The position numbers were made by a program, and so were the translations under genes. From Epiperipatus broadwayi (Eukaryota > Onychophora > Udeonychophora > Euonychophora > Peripatidae), in assembly GCA_028023455.1 (NCBI GenBank), contig JAQFVV010000949.1, positions 62,001-126,000 on the forward strand: a stretch of DNA of 64,000 nucleotides. The letters run 5' to 3'. The notes below the pieces were generated by a model. It was not told where the DNA came from. It did no database searches and saw only the letters and a list, made by a program, of their open reading frames with translations. Of this stretch, positions 12,264 to 23,690 are shown in pieces (the first letter of the stretch is position 1; the number at the start of each line of letters is the position of its first letter).

Positions 12264-14844
12264 TTGTAGTAAATATCAAAAATCTAACTTATAGTCCATC
12301 ACAATTCTATTGTTAATAAAATAGAAAGTTCATATAAATTAACTTTATTGAATATTGAATATCATAAAGACTTGTCTATCGATCAAGTGTTTTGTTTTTT
12401 AAAAAAATCAGAGCACAATTGAGCAGTTAAGCATTTCAAATTTTTTATGATACCTGAATAAGCCAACATTTAAAGTATGCATTCACACTTCTAGAGATAT
12501 ATTTCTGTATAGGTTTGTTAGAAAGCAATATCAATACAATGTACAATGATCATATGTGTTTTTATTTTTTTTATTCAGTGCCTAATGTCCAGAAATTTTT
12601 CTAAATAAACAAAAAAAATTTCTGAAAGAACGTACACAAACCACATAAATACAATCTTATATATATATACTTATCCCACAAAAATTCTTCAAATGAGAGA
12701 ATTTAGAAATTTTGTATATATAATTCATTTGTCACGTAAATTATTCATAAGATTTCAAATGTTTAAATAAAAGCTAATAGGTTTCTATTTGAAAGAAAAT
12801 TCCAATAATTTGAGTAAATCAAAAGATTAGTTTATATATATATATTCTTAAAACCTGTTGAAATGAGATTTTCTCATCCACTCACCAGCTTGAATGAAGA
12901 TTAATGATTTTAATCTTTATTATTATTATTATATAGGAAAAAAATAGGAACAGCTAGTCATTAAATTGAAGAGCATTTAATGGATAAATGATGTAGTAAA
13001 TCCCAGTATTAAATGTAATTGAATATTGGTTGATTAGCAATATTTAAGGAGTTTCAGTCTGCATTAAAACATCCTCCCGTTAGTGACAAATTATAACCTA
13101 AAACTCAGTCATAAAGGGTTATCATATCCGATTAATAATTGAATTTTTCCACCGTTCAAATCCCTAGAGTAATCTTGGTGTTTCTTTGCTATTTTTATGA
13201 CTTCTACTTCGTGAAAAATTGTTTCACAGAGTTCTTGATCATTTATAGTATAATTTTTAAAGTATCAAATTTCACTTTTTTTGTTGTTGTTTCTGTGTAC
13301 TTAAATATAATTTTTTTCCGATTTTTTTTTTCTTTTAATGATATTTTTAGATATGCAGTAAAATCTAACGAATTTTTGTGCTGAATTAATGTAAATATTA
13401 TCAGACTTTGATTGGCTATACATACCACCAAAACAAACATCGCATGATGCCTAGTTTACATATTAGAACAGGGAATGGCAACATTTAATAGTCCATGTGC
13501 TATTTTATTTATATATGAATTCAGATGTACTATACAATTTTTGTGCTATTATTCAATTTTTATATAAAGTATACTAACATCGAACAATAATATTCAGCTT
13601 TTTACCCTTTATTACATAATAATGGACTTTCGAAGAAAAAAAATCTTAAATATAAACAGTACTTATTTTAATAAGAATTCTGTGTTAGTTTTACTTTTAC
13701 CAAGTTTTTAATGTTCAGAATTAAATTTATTAAACTTCCGGAGTGTTTTTAAATTAAAAATCCAGTCATGACTTCATTTTGTGTTTATCAATTTTGTGGA
13801 TAAACATAACTTTCATAATGAACAAAACTGAAAGAATTATAAAGGCAAAATAAAACACAATTTGCAACTCAAGAACAGCAATTACATAATGAAAGTTAAA
13901 AAAAACTAGATAGACTCATTCTGGATTAGGAAAATATGTATTCTGGATAAGCATGTAACAAAAATCCTTTTTTTTTTTGTAAGCTTGACTCACTGACTAA
14001 ATTTTGTATTTTTTTTTCTGAGTATTAATAAATTTGTTTTTTTTTTTTTGATTACAATATTATTTCACAAGAACTACAAATTTATGAGGTCTATCTCACT
14101 AAATTTAGTCACATAATTTTTTTAAAGGTGGCCAATTTGCATTAAAGAATGTATTGTTGTAGTTAGTATGATTAGCTATTATTTCAAGCTTCAACAAACC
14201 TGCCAGAGATAATGTTAAAAGGTTTCTTCATTAGAGATTTGGAGACAGGTGTTCTTTCTGTAGCTAAACTGTTCAAGGCAGTCTTGAATTAGAAAACAAA
14301 ATAATAAAACATTATTATAATAAAACTATCTATTGCAAATAAATAATGGTAAAGCATCAGTTTAAAGGAGTTCCCTAAGGCTCTTTTAAAAAAGAATAGT
14401 GAAAAAAAGACATTACCTCACCAGGTTTGCCATTTTCCATGTGGTCAAAGTTTGAATTTTTCATTTTTATTTTGACCTCTACATAATGGATAGCTGGATT
14501 CCTATTGACTGATTAATGTTAAATGATTATCTGAGTTAGCTGTGGATTGTATGGCTGAAACAAAAATTCTAATATTTAAATTCTAATACTTTAAAAAAAG
14601 TTCTCAAATTTAATCCAGCTCAGATTTATTTCAGATTATAGCATAGGCAAAGAAAAAAAATAGAATTGCCATTGTTTGTGATGCCTCTTTCTATTATTAT
14701 ACATAAAATATAAGTAAATTAACTTAAAACAAAATCCAATAGTCCAAAAAAAATAACTGGTTTCATTAAAAAATAGAATACAATATACAAAACTCACTGC
14801 TAAAATGTCTATTTTTATTTTATATATATATATATAAACCATTA
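12264..14844. other. A+T-rich DNA with microsatellite patches
   Basis: TA runs lie near 12660 and 12835, and an ATT run near 12922-12934. The sequence at ~13470, ACAGGGAATGGCAACA, resembles one hAT-type end, but I found no matching opposite end. The frames at 13139-13384 and 14636-14842 (minus) are short and low-complexity. No gene is recognised. Confidence 0.45.
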
Positions 14845-15243
14845 TACAATTACAAATATCCAGTAATGCCTTTTGTTTAAAAGTCTATATCTCAATAATA
14901 GCGAAATTCAAAATGATACCATTTTGAAGTTGTACACTCATCGATGTTAAATATTGAAATACAAACTAATTCAAACACAGAGCATGAAATTTTTAAATAA
15001 GCAAACGATCTTAAATTTTACTAATAAACTAACATGTTTACAAACCTATTAAAGACAAACTAAACATTAGATTTTATTCTTTAAATAATCCTCCCAAACT
15101 ATAAATGAAAATAAAGTTAGTTTGTATTTCAATATTTAATATCGATTAGCATACAACTTCAAAGTGGTATCATTTTGAAGTTCGCTATCATTGAGATATA
15201 GACTTTTAAATAGAGGGCGTTACTGGATATTTGTAATTGTATA
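14845..15243. mobile_element. TA-flanked foldback MITE FB3 (~123-bp arms)
   Basis: The left arm (about 14845-14967) starts TACAATTACAAATATCCAGT. The right arm (about 15117-15243) ends with its complement and matches along its whole length, including GTCTATATCTCAATRATAGC and AATGATACCATTTTGAAGTT. Each end is bordered by TA, consistent with the TA target duplication of Tc1/mariner-type elements. The ~150-bp interior is non-coding. Its right end coincides with the first readable codon of the downstream LINE ORF1. Confidence 0.85.
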
Positions 15244-15245
15244 CA

Positions 15246-15389
15246 AATAATGTTGTGTTTGTGGATGTATGGGATTGGTTTATTGGAAAGAGGGAGTTAT
15301 ATAGTAAAGATGGATTGCACTTAGGAAAACAAGGAAGTGAAGTTTTAGGAAGTTTGATATTTAAAGAATATAATTCGGGAAACTTTTAA
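15246..15389 (+). pseudogene. LINE ORF1 C-terminus with SGNH-hydrolase (esterase) motif
   Basis: The frame reads FVDVWDWFIGKRELYSKDG followed by LHLGKQGSEVLGSLIF and ends in TAA at 15387. The DGLHL motif (Asp codon at 15309) followed by GxxVLG is the hallmark of the last block of SGNH/GDSL esterase domains, where Asp and His are catalytic. SGNH domains are known in ORF1 proteins of some non-LTR retrotransposons such as CR1. Only the last ~47 residues remain, and the foldback MITE lies immediately upstream at 15243. The endonuclease-RT frame begins ~75 bp downstream, as expected for ORF1 followed by ORF2. The esterase call rests on this single motif block. Confidence 0.65.
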
Positions 15390-15463
15390 ACAGGGGTGGG
15401 CTTTTAAATTGTAATATTATCAAAAACAAGATGAATTGAGGGGATATAAGAAATAAGCAAAAG

Positions 15464-16519
15464 ATGGTTGATTTATATATAAGTGTAGATGTGGAGAGGG
15501 AATGGTTTTGTAAGATTAATGGTAAGAATTTATGTTATAAATGTAATGGAGAAGAAAGCATCAAAAAAATTTATAAAAGAATAGTTAGGGAAGAAAAAAT
15601 TGTTAAAATTGGGTTTTCGAATATGCAAGGTGGTAAGAGACTAGAAAAGTGGCTGGAATTAAATAAAGCAATTGAAAATGAAGAGCGGGAGGTATTAGCA
15701 GTAGTGGAAACTCATCTAAGAGAAGAAGAAGAACCTATTTTGGAAGAGGTGGTATGGCAGGGTGTAAACAGAAAAGAAAAAGAAAAAAGGGGTGGTGATA
15801 TAGGTGTTATATCGAGGAAATATTTAAATATTGTTAAATGTCAAGAGCATTTGTGGTTTGAAATAAGGTTGGGTAGACAAGAATGGATGGTGGCTGTAGT
15901 GTATATAGCTACTGGAGATAGTCAAACTGTAATGGAGTGGAACAGTACTATACATGAATGCCTAGTTAAGGATATGCAATTTTTTAAAGAAAAGTGGAAG
16001 AGAATAATGGTTATAGGGGATATGAATGGACATATTGAAGAAATTGATGATGTATATAATAAGAATGGTCAGTTTTTGAAGGAATTTTGTCAAAGAGTAA
16101 ATTTGAGCATTGGGAATTTATCAAATATGTATGAGGGACAATACACATAGTCTAGAAATAATGTATTTCACACAATAGATTATGTATTGGTAGGGAAAGG
16201 GGGAATGAATAAAATACCGAAAATTAAGGTGTTTGATAATGAAGAGAGAGTATGTAATAGTGATCATAATTTTATTGTAATAGAAATGGTTAGTAATGTG
16301 ATGGATGATAGAAATAAAGATAGAAATAATAGTGAAAGATATGGATGGAGAGTGAATGATAAGAATAAGTTGGAAGAATATAAAATAAAAGTTGAAGAAA
16401 CCATGGAGCAGTTGGATGGGGATGAGTATAAGGACTGGTGTGGTGAAATAGAAAAAGTGGCAAATAGAGTTTTAGTTGAGAATATGCAGAAGAATAAAAG
16501 TAATAAAAATGAGAGTTAG
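15464..16519 (+). pseudogene. LINE ORF2 apurinic-like endonuclease domain
   Basis: The domain nicks target DNA to prime reverse transcription. The frame 15464-16147 carries GFSNMQGG (first Asn block), LAVVETHL (catalytic Glu), VVYIATGD and IGDMNGHI (Asp/Asn pair, ~16018-16038). A TAG at 16148 sits where the family normally has Trp, so one base change (TGG to TAG) breaks it. Reading resumes in the same frame with FHTIDYVLVGKG and finishes the domain at CNSDHNFIVIEM (the SDH motif, ~16256-16290). All visible catalytic residues are present. ORF2 appears to start at the ATG at 15464, or slightly later, after the ORF1 stop. An N-terminal CKINGKNLCYKC segment contains paired cysteines. Confidence 0.85.
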
Positions 16520-18025
16520 TAAAAGTGTAAAAGAGAGGAAAGAAGCATGCAGAGAATATAAGTGTGCTATTAAGAACAAAGAGAGTGAAAATGATATTAA
16601 TGCTAAATGGGGAAAGTACTTAGAAAATAAGAAGTTGGCTAAAATGGATAATTATATAGAGAGGATGTAGTTAAATAGTAAATTGTTGGAGGATATTAAT
16701 AAAAGTGGAAGAGATGGGAGTAAAAAATTTTGGAATTACATTAAAAGGAGAAATGTAGGGGAAAGAGAGATAGTATTAATAAATGATGAGGGAATAGAGT
16801 GTAGCTCTAGAGAAGAGGTAGAGAGAATCTTAAATAGATATGTAATGGATATAGAAAAGATGTTAGATGTGAAGGAAGTAGTGATAGAAAAAATGAAAGC
16901 AATTAGTAATGGGAATATTAGGTTCACAAAAATGAATTGAATGAGGAAGGGAAGAGATTGAAAAGTGGAAAGGCGAGAGGTTTAGATGGATGGGCAGCAG
17001 AGATGGTAATGAATTTAGGGCATAGAGCAAAAGCAAAGTTATTATCATGTTTTAATAAAATGGCATAGAAGACAATTTTTCTGATTAGTTGGAGTAATAC
17101 AAGAATAAGATTATTATTTAAAGGAAAGGGTAAGGATCATAGAAAGTTAAATATTTATAGATCGATAGCGGTAACATCAGTTTTATATAAAGTTTTCTCA
17201 TATATGGTAGCTGGAAGAGTTGTAAAATGGATGGAAGAGAATAATGTAATTAGGGGAAATGCAAGGAGGTTTTAGATCAGATAGGTGTATAGGAGATAGT
17301 TTGTTTGTAGTTACACAACTTATGGAGATAGATCATTATATATATGAGTTTTATAGATATAGAGAAAGCATATGATAGACTAAATAGAAATAGATTATGG
17401 GTAAGGTTAGCCAATTTGGGAATGGATGAAGCTTTAGTGAATATTATTAAGAAATTATATGAAAATAATTATTATACTTACCAGTTAGGGGATGTAGAAT
17501 CTGTTAAAGTTAAAAATGGGGTGGGATTAAGGCAAGGATGCCCTATGTCACTTATTTTGTTTTTGTAGTTTTTGAGTGAAATGGAGAAAGCAATCGAAAG
17601 ACTAAGAAGAGGGGTAGAGATACCATTAATAGGTGGCAAGGGAGTATATATTTTGTCGGGTCTTTTTTTTTTTTGCAAATGATATCTTTTTGTGGGCAGA
17701 AAGAAGAGAAGATATGGAAATTATGTTGAGGACATGTGCAAGGGTGGGTAAAGAGATGGGGATTAAATTTAGTGAAGAAAAATCAAATATAATGATGGTT
17801 AATACTGGGGAAAGAGAAGATGTTGAATTTTTATTGGGGAATATAAAGTTAAGTTTGATGGATAGATATAGGTATTTGGGAATCATCTTATGTAATCAGG
17901 AAAATTGCTTGGATGAATGGGAGAAAAAATTGGTAAATGAAGCAAAGAAAAGAAAGAGTTTGGTAAAGAAACTAACAGTGTTTTCATATAATAAATATGA
18001 TGTAGCTAGAATAGTATGGAAGTGA
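16520..18025 (+). pseudogene. LINE ORF2 reverse transcriptase domain, catalytic FADD changed to FAND
   Basis: The lysine-rich linker (16520-16930) is broken into three frames. The RT core follows: KARGLDGWAAEMVMNLG (~16970-17020), YRSIAVTSVLYKVFSYM (~17155-17205), QGGFRSDRCIGDSLFVVTQ (~17262-17320, across a frameshift), SFIDIEKAYDRLNRNRLW (motif A, frame 17344-17568) and GLRQGCPMSLILFL (motif B). A TAG follows at 17566. A poly-T tract at ~17662-17674 shifts the frame just before FANDIFLWAE (17672-17701). The family has FADD there, so the first catalytic Asp is now Asn (AAT). YRYLGIILCNQENCLDEWEK follows. The copy is clearly dead. Confidence 0.88.
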
Positions 18026-18720
18026 GTTGCAGCAGCAGGGTTAACATATGGTAATGATGCATTATTTGTTAGTAAAAGGGTTTCAAGGAGAAATGGGATG
18101 GTCAAGTTTTTATATGAGAGATGCAAAAAGTAAAATGAAAATGTTTGATAGGTTGCAGTTTATGGATAGTAAAAGAATAGCAAAAATAGTGTTCAATTGG
18201 GTTATGAGTAAAAGGCAGATAACCAGATGGGTGAGAAAGGTATTGCGGTATGTGAAAGATTTGGATAAAGCATTTATATCAGTAAAAGGTGGGATGATTG
18301 TATTAGGAGGATTGTTGAGTGTTATAGTGGTAAGGAATGGGATAAAAGAATAGAAGTATTAATAAAAAATAGGGAGTTGGAGAGATGGAGAACTAGTATG
18401 GAGGGTAAGAAGAGTTTAAATATATATAGAAGTAAACAGAATATTGGATGCGAATTAATTTATGATAATAGTAAGGAAAGTAGTTTATTATTTAAGGCTT
18501 GAACAGGATCTTTAGCAACAAGAGAATATACATGTAAATGGAAAAGCATTGCTAATTTAGCGTGCAAATTGTGTAAGGGGTATAGAAAATATTAGGCACC
18601 TGTTGATTGAATGTAAATGCTTGAAAGCAGAAAGGGTACACATATTGAAGTTATGGGAGAATAGACATGAACAAAGTGACTATACAGAAAAGTGAGTTAT
18701 TAGTTTTTATGTTGGGTTGG
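18026..18720 (+). pseudogene. LINE ORF2 C-terminal region with zinc-knuckle-like Cys/His cluster
   Basis: This is a continuation of the preceding ORF2. Recognisable pieces are LTYGNDALFVSK, KIAKIVFNWVMSKRQITRW (within frame 18048-18353), TGSLATREYTCKWKSIANL and then CKLCK, shifted into IENIRHLLIECKCLKAERV (~18560-18635). The CxxC...HLLIxC arrangement is a zinc-binding C-terminal motif shared by several LINE clades. Frameshifts separate the blocks. I see no RNase H domain. Confidence 0.7.
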
Positions 18721-19005
18721 GGAAGAGATAAGGGGGATTTAGATATAAAGGCCATAGAGTTGACAAAGGTTATGTTGCAGAAATGGGATGGGGCAGAATA
18801 TGGGAAGACTTAAGAGTGGGGAATGGAGAATAAAATGGCTAACAGGTTTATCTGGGCATAATTGCTGAGATATTCTTGACTTCATTTAAGGAAAAGCCAA
18901 ATACATCACATCACATATAATGGTTTAGATATTTGCATGATTATTTCAATTAGTGTTAACAGTAACCTTATATAAATATATGAAAATAATCCCAGTGCTT
19001 AATGC

Positions 19006-20312
19006 TATGGTAACCATGTCTCACACATATATACAATCAGTGCTCAGTTTATATTAAGATAGCAAATCTTCAAACTTTAATGGAGAAGCTTCAATCTTTT
19101 CCTCCCTTCAACTCTTCAGCCATCCACATCATTGAAAATCTGATGATTGATTGCCTAACACTCTTGCAAATGCCAATATTATTGTTATACCAATGTTGAG
19201 TTTAAGTCATTCTGAACCCTCATATTTAAGACGTTAATATGTCCATTTCTGTCAAGCTGGTTCAGTATGAAATATCTTTCTCATATATGTGTTGTTATGT
19301 GTATTGGTTGTATAAGATGGAAGGGATTTCAGTAAGGAGTTTGAAAGTCTGTGTTTAAGTCCTTTCTAATTACATTAACTTAAGTATAGATAATATACTT
19401 GTATTTAATTATTAAATATTCAGTCTGTATTCTACTCATCCCTCTTCTGAGTATTTAAGTGGGCATATTAAAGTCCTAAATGTGATGGGTCAGAGTGACT
19501 TTAAGTCAACATGGGTATGACAATAATATTGACATTAACAAAAACTTTGAGCATTCCATCATCAGATTTTCAATGTAAAGGATGGCTGAAGAGATGGAGA
19601 AGATTGAAGCTTATTTATTAAAGTTTGAAGATTTGCTATCTTAATATAAACTGAGCACTGATTATATATATATATATGTTTAAGAGATAGTGATCTGGAC
19701 TAACTGATGAGTTCTGGTTCAGCATGAAATGTGTATATTGGAGATCATTTATCTTTTTTACTTGCATGTGATCATGTGTATATGTTGTATAAGGTGGAAG
19801 GGCTATTATAGGGAGCTTGAAAGTCTGAATTCAATTTCTTTCTAATTACATTTAGTATAGACATTATTTGTATTTAAATGGACATATTAAGGTCCTAAGT
19901 GTGAGAAGTCAGAGTGTATTAATCAACATGGGTATGACAATATAATAGGCATTAACAAGGGCTTTGAGCATTCCATCATTATATTTTCAATGGCATGACT
20001 GAAGAGTTTGAGGGTGGAGAAGATTGAAGCTTGTCCAGTAAAGCTTGAAGATTTGCTATCTTAATTTAAACTGAGCACTAATTGTATAGCTGTGTGGGAG
20101 ATGGTGATCTGGACCAATTGATGGCTGTTTCAGCATGAAATACATTTATTGTAGATCAATTATGATCATTTATTTTTTACATGTATGTCGTCATGTGTAT
20201 CAGTTGTATAAGATGGAGTGAGTAGTTGTAGGCAACTTGAAAGTCTAAGTTCAAGTTCTTTCTAATTATATTAACTTTACTGTAGACAATATATATATAT
20301 ATATATATATAT
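19006..20312. repeat. FB1-related array: one inverted plus three direct copies
   Basis: Direct units start at TTCAG(T/C)ATGAAAT at 19261, 19718 and 20129 (spacings 457 and 411). The third is cut off by a TA microsatellite at ~20287-20312. Each unit contains GTATAAGRTGGA, CTTGAAAGTCTG, TGACAATA, GCATTCCATCAT, GAAGATTTGCTATCTTAAT and CTGAGCACT. The segment 19006-19259 is the reverse complement of the same unit, with CAGTTTATATTAAGATAGCA near 19043. The same motifs occur in the foldback element at 5190-5636. So this is an amplified, partly inverted cluster of one non-coding family. The copies are old and differ from each other. Confidence 0.8.
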
Positions 20313-20936
20313 TCTAAATTAACAGAAAAAAACAAATGCTTAAAAAAATTGTGTTTCTCTTGCATTTTAAAAGATAATATTATATTATAGCAAAAGAGAT
20401 AACTTTTACAGTTGATGTCAGGAAATCATCAAGTACTAAATTGATAGTCCTGATGCTAAGGAATTTTTCTCTGTTAACATATATAGTAGCTCTTTTGTTC
20501 TAAGATTATCTTCTACTTCTATCATAAGTTCTTATGAGGATTTAAACTCTGACAGTTATTTTATAGATTTGAGAATACAGAAAACTAGCATTTTCTTTTG
20601 CTATCCAGCAAATTATCTATTTGAGTTGTATATGTTATATAAAATTTTCAGAATTTATAATATGCTAGTTTCCTGGTAAAGTTTTCTTTGCTGTATATAT
20701 ATAATCATTTAATTTTTATTATTTATCTCATATTAAATTCCATCAAAGTACTCAATTTAATCTAGACTACTCTCTGGAGAAGATGATTTTTTTGCAGAAT
20801 ATCAAGAGATGTTAGTTTTCTCTTTTTTCATGCCTATAAAAAGATCTGTCTGGAAGTAAATCCTTATAACAACTTGCACTTGAAGTAGAAGAGGATATCA
20901 TTTCTCTTGGAATTTAGAACAAAAGAAATTATATAT
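20313..20936. other. A+T-rich DNA without a recognised feature
   Basis: No reading frame or repeat is recognised. Confidence 0.45.
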
Positions 20937-20998
20937 ATGATGGATTAAACTTGGAGAGACCTTCATCCTGCAGTGGATTGATAATGGTTGATAATGAT
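20937..20998 (+). mobile_element. RTE 3'-end fragment (~60 bp)
   Basis: TGGATTAAACTTGGAGAGAC at 20941 and the following GATTGATAATGGTTGATAAT match the last ~60 bp of RTE copy 1 (12193-12245). It is an extremely 5'-truncated insertion of the same family, followed by a TA run instead of the TGA tail. Confidence 0.75.
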
Positions 20999-21699
20999 AT
21001 ATATATATTGGGAAATTTGCTTTACATATCTGATTCAATGAGGATGTATCTTTATAATAATAAGATCAACAGTCTGGGAAACTTAACAATTGGTTTATGA
21101 TCTTGCCAGAGTTGTTAAATAAATTGATTCACATTTTGAGTTTAAAAATTACTAAATATTTTATCCACTTACAGTGGATAAAATAGATGCATTTTTTTAA
21201 CATTAACCAGTAAACAAAAGTTTTTATATATTGTTTTCAAACATTAAGATCATTCTTTCAATTAGTTAATAATGCAATATGTAAATGTTAAGTTCTTGCT
21301 TTTGTTTTTAACTGTTTCATGTTAAACAAACTATTATTAACCTATGTCTTGATACCTATATATATTTTTTTACTAATAATATATTATTTACAAATATTAA
21401 CATAAATACAAAGAAAGTTTAAATTAAGCAGACAACATTTCTTATGTATAGATGATTAAAACTATTCTATAATTATTTTGAAATTAAGTGGGGGTTTTTT
21501 TTTTGTATATTTAAAACAATAAAATTTAAGCTATGAGAGTAACACTGTAAAAAAATTATGTATTATCAAGATTTGTTTGTAATATTTCTTGGTAAGAAAT
21601 TTGAGAAAATATTAATATAAGTTGAATCATTCTTTGTTCCTTCTTGTGAATACATTATATTTTTTATTGTCAAATATAATACAGTAGCATATGAGTCAT
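20999..21699. other. A+T-rich DNA without a recognised feature
   Basis: No coding or repeat signal is recognised. Confidence 0.45.
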
Positions 21700-23690
21700 G
21701 GATGCATTATAGAAATGAAATTATTTTACATGTTTTTTTAACCAATGGTTTTAGGTTAAAGACACAAACAGGCTTAAAATGAAAAGTATGGACAGGTTTG
21801 AAAAACATATTGTATTTCTTCTAGATAATTTTTTGCACAAGACATATGTGGGTTCAAGATTTAGCCTGAATTATTATTGAGAAATTTTTCAATTAAAATT
21901 GTACCTTGCAGTAAGATAAACAAATTTTACAACTGAACAACCCAAAAGTTTTGGAACCTGGTTAGAGCCTTAGCAACAAGCAAGATTATCCAAAGATGCC
22001 TTGAAGGATAAATTATCATTTTTATATCTATAAGATATATCACCAAAAGATTTTGTATTTGTTCTAATAGATCAGCATACTCAAAAATATAATCTTGAGG
22101 GAAAAGAATACTGACATATTTAATTGATACATATATTGGTATTGGAGAAGGGCATTGAAGATAGCGTTAAGTAGAGTTTTAATATACATTTTGGCTATAA
22201 TATAGGTTACAAAAAGTTAGGATATGTCAAATTGAGGTTTTCTTTGCAGATGAGGAAGCATCATGAGGATTAGCCTCAATTTTTTTTACAGACATGAGTT
22301 TATTTCACATAATAATAAATAGGCACATCCAATGCTATAGTTGATAAGTATTTTATAAGAATCCTTTCATTTTTTGTTAAAAATGTTCAAAATGAGGTGA
22401 TTCAATTAATGGTCTAATTGTGTTTTAGAAAGATTGAGTGGAATTCTAAGAAATGAAGAATTATGTGTTAAGTGTGATGGTTACATATACAGCTGTACAT
22501 AAAATAATTTGCAGACTTTTATTGTAGAACTGGTCACTATTTTGAATCAGTTTAGAATATGTAGAAGAGAAATTGTCTGAAAGCCTTTGAAGATTATCAG
22601 GGCATTGGAAGCAAAGGATATGGTTAGATAGTGATTTCAAGATGAGGAAAGAAAAGACCTTCAGTGTATTATTAAATTTTCTTAATCAGGAGGTTAATAT
22701 AAATTGTAAAAACAGTAATGTAAATGATAAGTCCTGTGTAATAGCCATTCTAGATTGCAAAATGTGAATAGATGCATATAATTCTTTAGTTTAATTGATC
22801 TATTGGTAGGATATGTTCTGGATTGTAATTAACAAATAACTATATTCAGATAGAAATTTGTGTAGTACACTGACTAGATATATGCCACTAAAGAGTTGTG
22901 TGTTCCAAGATGCATAATTTCTTTGAATATTTATTGCTTTATAATGTAATTTCTTGAAATTGTGCTCCATAGTGAATTATGAGCTGATATTGGTTGGCTA
23001 CTTTTAGGTTAAATTTTAGTTTTTCATGAAGTTACTTATTAACTTTGGTTCAGAAAAGAGAATGTCATTTTTTGATAAAATGGAAATGCCAAAGGCATGA
23101 GATTGAGTAGATTTTGACATAATTTGCTACCCTTGAGAGATTTAGTATAGATTTTTCTTTGCCTAAGTATTATAGCAGTCTGGTTATAAAGTGTGAATGA
23201 CATATTTGCTTCATTTTGAAGTTTACAGATAAGATGTTTTGCATCATTCATTTGCATGAGACTTGAAGAGTAGCATCACTGTCACCAATATCCTGATTTA
23301 TAAAATTATTTGAACAATAGTTTGTTAAACAATTGGAGAAGTTATTTAAAAAGTTTTTAAAAACCAGTGAAATTTTATCTGGAGAATAATTATTGCAGCT
23401 AATAATAATATGACCTGCAATGATTATATTAAAAAAATAAACAACAGTTAATTTAAAATTAATAATGACCCATCATTTAAATGTAAATTATAGGCTGGTG
23501 TGTTATTTTAAATCTATTTAGTTGTCTAATCTCATAAGCATGATCAGAAAATGAGACACTGGATGGATAGATAGATTGAAGGTTTGAAATTAGATAGAGA
23601 TGCAAAAGATCAATTAAAAATGTGTCTTGCCTATTGAGAAACAAAACAGCACTTGGAGGGTACAAGGATTATGGAAGTACAAGGTGGATT
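21700..23690 (-). pseudogene. L1/Tx1-like LINE relic (endonuclease and RT pieces)
   Basis: On the minus strand, frame 23665-23477 reads AVLFLNRQDTFLIDLLHLYL and then SIYPSSVSFSDHAYEI. This matches the end of a LINE endonuclease (RxTxID..Y..IS....V.FSDH). About 1.2 kb further along the same strand (~22270-22060) come YIIAKMYIKTLLNAIFNALL, then YIFEYADLLEQIQNL, then VIYLIDIK. These fit the L1/Tx1 reverse transcriptase order (YKIIAK.L..RL..VLP, GRYI.DNIRLI.DI, LLF.DF.KAFDS). Stops and shifts are abundant. The endonuclease piece is fairly clear, the RT alignment is weaker, and the outer limits are guesses. Confidence 0.5.

Larger units (their letters stand above)
15246..18915 (+). mobile_element. 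LINE copy with SGNH ORF1 and EN-RT ORF2
   Basis: The order ORF1 end, endonuclease, reverse transcriptase and Cys/His tail is complete from 15246 onward. The 3' end is probably near CATCACATCACAT (~18903-18916), a short tandem tail. The G-rich, G/A-biased sense strand differs clearly from the flanking A+T-rich DNA. The 5' part is missing or displaced by the foldback MITE at 14845-15243. The clade cannot be fixed by eye. ORF1 with an SGNH domain suggests the CR1 group, but the RT wording differs from vertebrate CR1. Confidence 0.8.

Noticed and set aside
11727-12279. Minus-strand frames 11727-12002 and 12004-12279 (His-rich)
   Set aside because: They are antisense of the RTE C-terminal region. 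The His run is the complement of the TGA-repeat tail.
13470-13500. Second hAT-like element starting ACAGGGAATGGCAACA
   Set aside because: No complementary end or 8-bp duplication was found downstream.
16736-18126. Minus-strand frames opposite the second LINE
   Set aside because: They are complements of a G/A-rich coding strand, giving Ser/Leu/Pro-rich nonsense.
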